NCBI GenBank assembly: GCA_044432725.1
Contig: JAWXUL010000006.1
Coordinates: 1 to 64,000 of the forward strand
Origin: JAWXUK01 sp044432725
Lineage (GTDB): Bacteria; Bacillota; Clostridia; Oscillospirales; Oscillospiraceae
Direction: 5' to 3'
Length of the DNA: 64,000 bases
Part shown: piece by piece, positions 61,092-64,000 of the stretch
Numbering within the stretch: position 1 is the first letter of the stretch
Layout: every line of letters begins with the position of its first letter
Position numbers and translations under genes: made by a program
Notes under the pieces: model-generated
Database searches by the model: none
What the model was told of the DNA's origin: nothing
What the model saw: the letters and a program-made list of their open reading frames with translations, nothing else

Positions 61092-64000
61092 ATGAATAAA
61101 TCAGCAATCAAAAACTTTGCTGTCTGGGCAAGGGAAACTTTGATGAGTGAAATCCGTCTCAAAGCCAATGGATTGGGGATTCATGGAGATAATGTGGCAG
61201 AAAAACTGGATTCCTCTACGAAAGATGTGCATTTCTTCGATATTGGTACGGGAACTGTGGTGGAATTGTCTGGGGACACCCTCGCACATCGCAATCAACT
61301 AGCAAAACACATTGTGGAAAAAGCGAAACAATCGGACTACCCCACAGCCTATGAATCAGTCATGGAGGAAGTGGCATACACTTGGTTTAATCGACTGGTG
61401 GCAATTCGATTTATGGAGGTAAACGACTATTTACCCTCCAAAATCCGTGTCCTATCCAGTGAAACAGTGGGGAAACAAGAGCCAGACCTCGTCACCACCC
61501 CTTTTGACGCAGAATTTGACTGGACAGAGTCTGAAAAAGCCGAGGTTCGTCAGCTACAAAATGATGGGGGACAAGACCCACTCTTTCGTTATTTGTTCCG
61601 TAAACAATGTGCAGAACTGAACAAAATCCTTCCTAAACTATTTGAACCCACTACAAAGTATATGGATTTATTGCTGAATTTTTCTTATATCTCCCAAGAT
61701 TCTGTGATTCATCGCTTGGTGCATGACATTCCAGAGGAAGATTTTCGAGAAGCTGTGGAAATTGTGGGGTGGATGTTTCAGTTTTACAATACAGAACCCA
61801 AAGCAGTAGTAGACGCAAAAACAAAAAAGGGGGGTAAAGTGAGTAAAGAAGAAATTCCAGCAAAAACTCAGCTGTTTACACCTAGTTGGATTGTGAAATA
61901 CATGGTGGAAAATTCTTTAGGTCGTATAGTTATTGACACTTGGATAAACGGAGCTTGGCAAAATTCAGAAAAAGAAAAAGCTAAATGTTTGAAAGAAAAG
62001 TGGAAATATTATATTGACCAAGCCCCACAGACAGATGAGGTTCAACAGTACCTTACTTTCTGCGATAGTCATGTTGGTTGCAAAGGAGATAGCAACCCTT
62101 TTACTACACCTACATTTTTAGATTCTTGCATGGGCAGTGGTCACATCCTAGTCTATGCTTTTGATATTTTTATGGATATTTATAGAATACAAGGATATAC
62201 TGACCGAGATGCTACACAAAAAATTATGCTTCACAACCTCTACGGCTTGGATATTGACAAACGTGCCTACCAACTTTCTTATTTTGCTCTCATGATGAAA
62301 GCAAGAAGTTATGACAGACGATTCCTTACTCGTGGCATTTCTCCCAATGTTTTTTGTCCTAGTCAAGACCTAGACTTGCAAAACTTTGGTTCTTTGTATC
62401 AGGTCACAGAACTCCCCCCAGAACCACAGGAAGAAGATTTTGAGCCACTGGATTTATTGACATATACTTTAGAAGAACGCCAACAAGATTGGCAGTATAA
62501 ATGGGTTTTGGATCAGAAATATGATGTTGTTTGCACCAATCCCCCCTATATGGGAACAAGTATGGCAAACGAAACTTTAAGTAAGTTTGTGAAAGAGGAA
62601 TTTCCAGATAGTAAAGCTGATTTATTCGCTACTTTTATTGAACGAGATGGTGAACTCGCTAAGCCCAATGGTTTGATTGCCATGGTTACCATGCACGCCT
62701 TTATGTTTTTATCTTCTTATGAGAAACTTCGTGAAAAATTGTTAGAAAAAGACATCATAACTATGGCACATTTAGGCGCAAGAGCCTTTGAAGAAATTAG
62801 TGGCGAAGCGGTACAAACTGCAGCTTTTGTACTAAAAAACGAAAAAATTAGTGGGTATACCTCAACTTATGACCGTTTAGTTGATTATAACAGTCAAGAC
62901 GAGAAAGAAAAAGAGTTTTTGACGGGAAATCATCGACACACAGCACAACAAGAAAACTTCTCCAAAATCCCAAGTAGTCCCATTGCTTATTGGGTGAGTG
63001 AAAAGATGTTAGGACGTTTTAATGACCAAATCATATCTGACATCTCGAAACCTAGAGCTGGACTAGCTACAGGAGATAATCCTTTTTTTCAAAAATTATG
63101 GTATGAAGTTGATATTTTGAATATTGGTTTTGGTATTTTGGATATATCAGAAACAAAAGTAGCACAGTTTAAATGGTATCCTTGTAATAGTGGAGGAGAT
63201 TTTAGAAAGTGGTCAACTAATGATGAATATGTTGTAAACTGGAAAAATGATGGTTTTGATATACGAAATTTCAAAAATGCTAAAGGAAAACAAGGGTCTC
63301 GACCACAAAATACACAATTTTATTTTAAAAAAGGTTTAACTTGGAATAAATTGAGTTCTTCGAGATTTGCTGTCAAATTCAAACAAATTGGTTATATTTA
63401 TGATGATACTAGTCGTTCTGCTTTTGTAGAAGTAGAAGAAAACTTATTCTATGTAATAGGTTTACTTTGTTCTATAGTTGCTTTCGAATATTTAAAGGCA
63501 CTAAACCCTACGATGAGTTTTACGAATGGAGACATAGAGAGAATACCTTACAAACTAGATGAAAGACACAAACCCCAAATCGACCAACTTGTCCAACAAA
63601 ACATCTCCCTCTCCAAAACCGACTGGGATTCTTTTGAAACCTCCTGGGATTTTGAAAAACACCCCTTATTGTCTGGAAACTCCCTGACATCTGCCTTTGA
63701 AACATGGGAAACTGACTGCCAAACTCGTTTCGACAGCCTAAAATCCAACGAAGAGGAACTAAACAGACTCTTTATTGAGATTTACGGCTTGCAAGAGGAA
63801 CTGACCCCAGAGGTGGAGGAAAAGGACGTGACAGTGCGACTTGCCGACCTTCAAAGGGACATAAAAAGCCTGATTTCTTACGCAGTGGGCTGTATTTTTG
63901 GTCGCTATTCCTTGGACAGCAAAGGCCTTGCTTTTGCAGGGGGAGACTGGGACGAGAGCAAGTACGAAAAATTTCAACCTGTGAAAAATAACTGTGTGAT
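61092..64000 (+). CDS. pglX: PglX (BrxX) adenine-specific DNA methyltransferase, 3' end outside window
   Basis: ATG 61092, 6 nt after GAGGA, opens a frame that runs past the window end; 969 codons are visible of the about 1200 usual. It starts MNKSAIKNFAVWARETLMSE as in type 1 PglX. The SAM-binding motif is FLDSCMGSGHILVYAF near residue 340 and the catalytic motif NPPY in VCTNPPYMG near 480; the target-recognition region follows. It methylates the sixth base (adenine) of a non-palindromic site to mark host DNA. The expected next genes, pglZ and brxL, must lie downstream of the window. No frameshift is seen in the part present. Confidence 0.95.
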   Translation, partial: MNKSAIKNFAVWARETLMSEIRLKANGLGIHGDNVAEKLDSSTKDVHFFDIGTGTVVELSGDTLAHRNQLAKHIVEKAKQSDYPTAYESVMEEVAYTWFNRLVAIRFMEVNDYLPSKIRVLSSETVGKQEPDLVTTPFDAEFDWTESEKAEVRQLQNDGGQDPLFRYLFRKQCAELNKILPKLFEPTTKYMDLLLNFSYISQDSVIHRLVHDIPEEDFREAVEIVGWMFQFYNTEPKAVVDAKTKKGGKVSKEEIPAKTQLFTPSWIVKYMVENSLGRIVIDTWINGAWQNSEKEKAKCLKEKWKYYIDQAPQTDEVQQYLTFCDSHVGCKGDSNPFTTPTFLDSCMGSGHILVYAFDIFMDIYRIQGYTDRDATQKIMLHNLYGLDIDKRAYQLSYFALMMKARSYDRRFLTRGISPNVFCPSQDLDLQNFGSLYQVTELPPEPQEEDFEPLDLLTYTLEERQQDWQYKWVLDQKYDVVCTNPPYMGTSMANETLSKFVKEEFPDSKADLFATFIERDGELAKPNGLIAMVTMHAFMFLSSYEKLREKLLEKDIITMAHLGARAFEEISGEAVQTAAFVLKNEKISGYTSTYDRLVDYNSQDEKEKEFLTGNHRHTAQQENFSKIPSSPIAYWVSEKMLGRFNDQIISDISKPRAGLATGDNPFFQKLWYEVDILNIGFGILDISETKVAQFKWYPCNSGGDFRKWSTNDEYVVNWKNDGFDIRNFKNAKGKQGSRPQNTQFYFKKGLTWNKLSSSRFAVKFKQIGYIYDDTSRSAFVEVEENLFYVIGLLCSIVAFEYLKALNPTMSFTNGDIERIPYKLDERHKPQIDQLVQQNISLSKTDWDSFETSWDFEKHPLLSGNSLTSAFETWETDCQTRFDSLKSNEEELNRLFIEIYGLQEELTPEVEEKDVTVRLADLQRDIKSLISYAVGCIFGRYSLDSKGLAFAGGDWDESKYEKFQPVKNNCV

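Overview
The window is AT-rich, low-GC Firmicute chromosome, most likely from an anaerobic clostridium of the Lachnospirales type. The support is indirect: strong AGGAGG-type ribosome sites with TTG/GTG starts, a radical-SAM anaerobic sulfatase maturase, bacteriohemerythrin, two S-layer-homology (SLH) surface proteins, a BlaR1-like M56 peptidase, DegV, and many cyclic-di-GMP proteins. I saw no rRNA, tRNA or CRISPR array.

Layout. 1-2.7 kb: sulfatase (3' part), TauE/SafE anion exporter and sulfatase maturase, all +, closed by a terminator. 2.7-12.1 kb: a UvrD-like helicase, a bacteriohemerythrin, a translationally coupled pair of unknown paralogs, an M56 sensor peptidase with no BlaI-type repressor beside it, a decayed small gene, a small exported protein and DegV. 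12.5-28 kb (all -): a signalling and surface block with a beta-propeller/HD-GYP protein, an O-antigen-ligase-like enzyme upstream of a 1.5k-residue SLH protein, a GGDEF-EAL plus solute-binding-GGDEF operon, and a PAS-only protein. 28-43 kb: acetate permease, a Panacea-domain protein, an MBOAT/DHHW polysaccharide O-acetylation pair, a CydDC-like ABC exporter with a DUF454 protein, a MATE pump, a PAS-GGDEF cyclase, cysteine synthase and a cysteine-rich conserved protein.

43-56 kb is accessory DNA. It holds a 2182-residue SLH protein, a YefM-YoeB toxin-antitoxin pair, and a degraded integrative-conjugative-element remnant (ParB, an LtrC-like N-terminal fragment, a TnpV with a nonsense codon, and a frameshifted, truncated helicase/methylase giant). 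The last 152 bp around the end of the cysteine-rich gene are duplicated at the left edge of this remnant. From 56.1 kb the window enters a type 1 BREX phage-defence operon, brxA-brxB-brxC-pglX, with pglX cut by the window end.

The main unexplained structures are: a four-copy dispersed intergenic repeat with a conserved central hairpin; five consecutive different inverted repeats in 176 bp between the MATE pump and the PAS-GGDEF gene; four direct repeats at 20-21 bp period just upstream of the BREX promoter; and the 152-bp duplication. Several genes appear to work together: c-di-GMP synthesis and breakdown with surface proteins; the O-antigen-ligase-like enzyme with the SLH protein (possible S-layer glycosylation); and sulfatase with its maturase and anion exporter.
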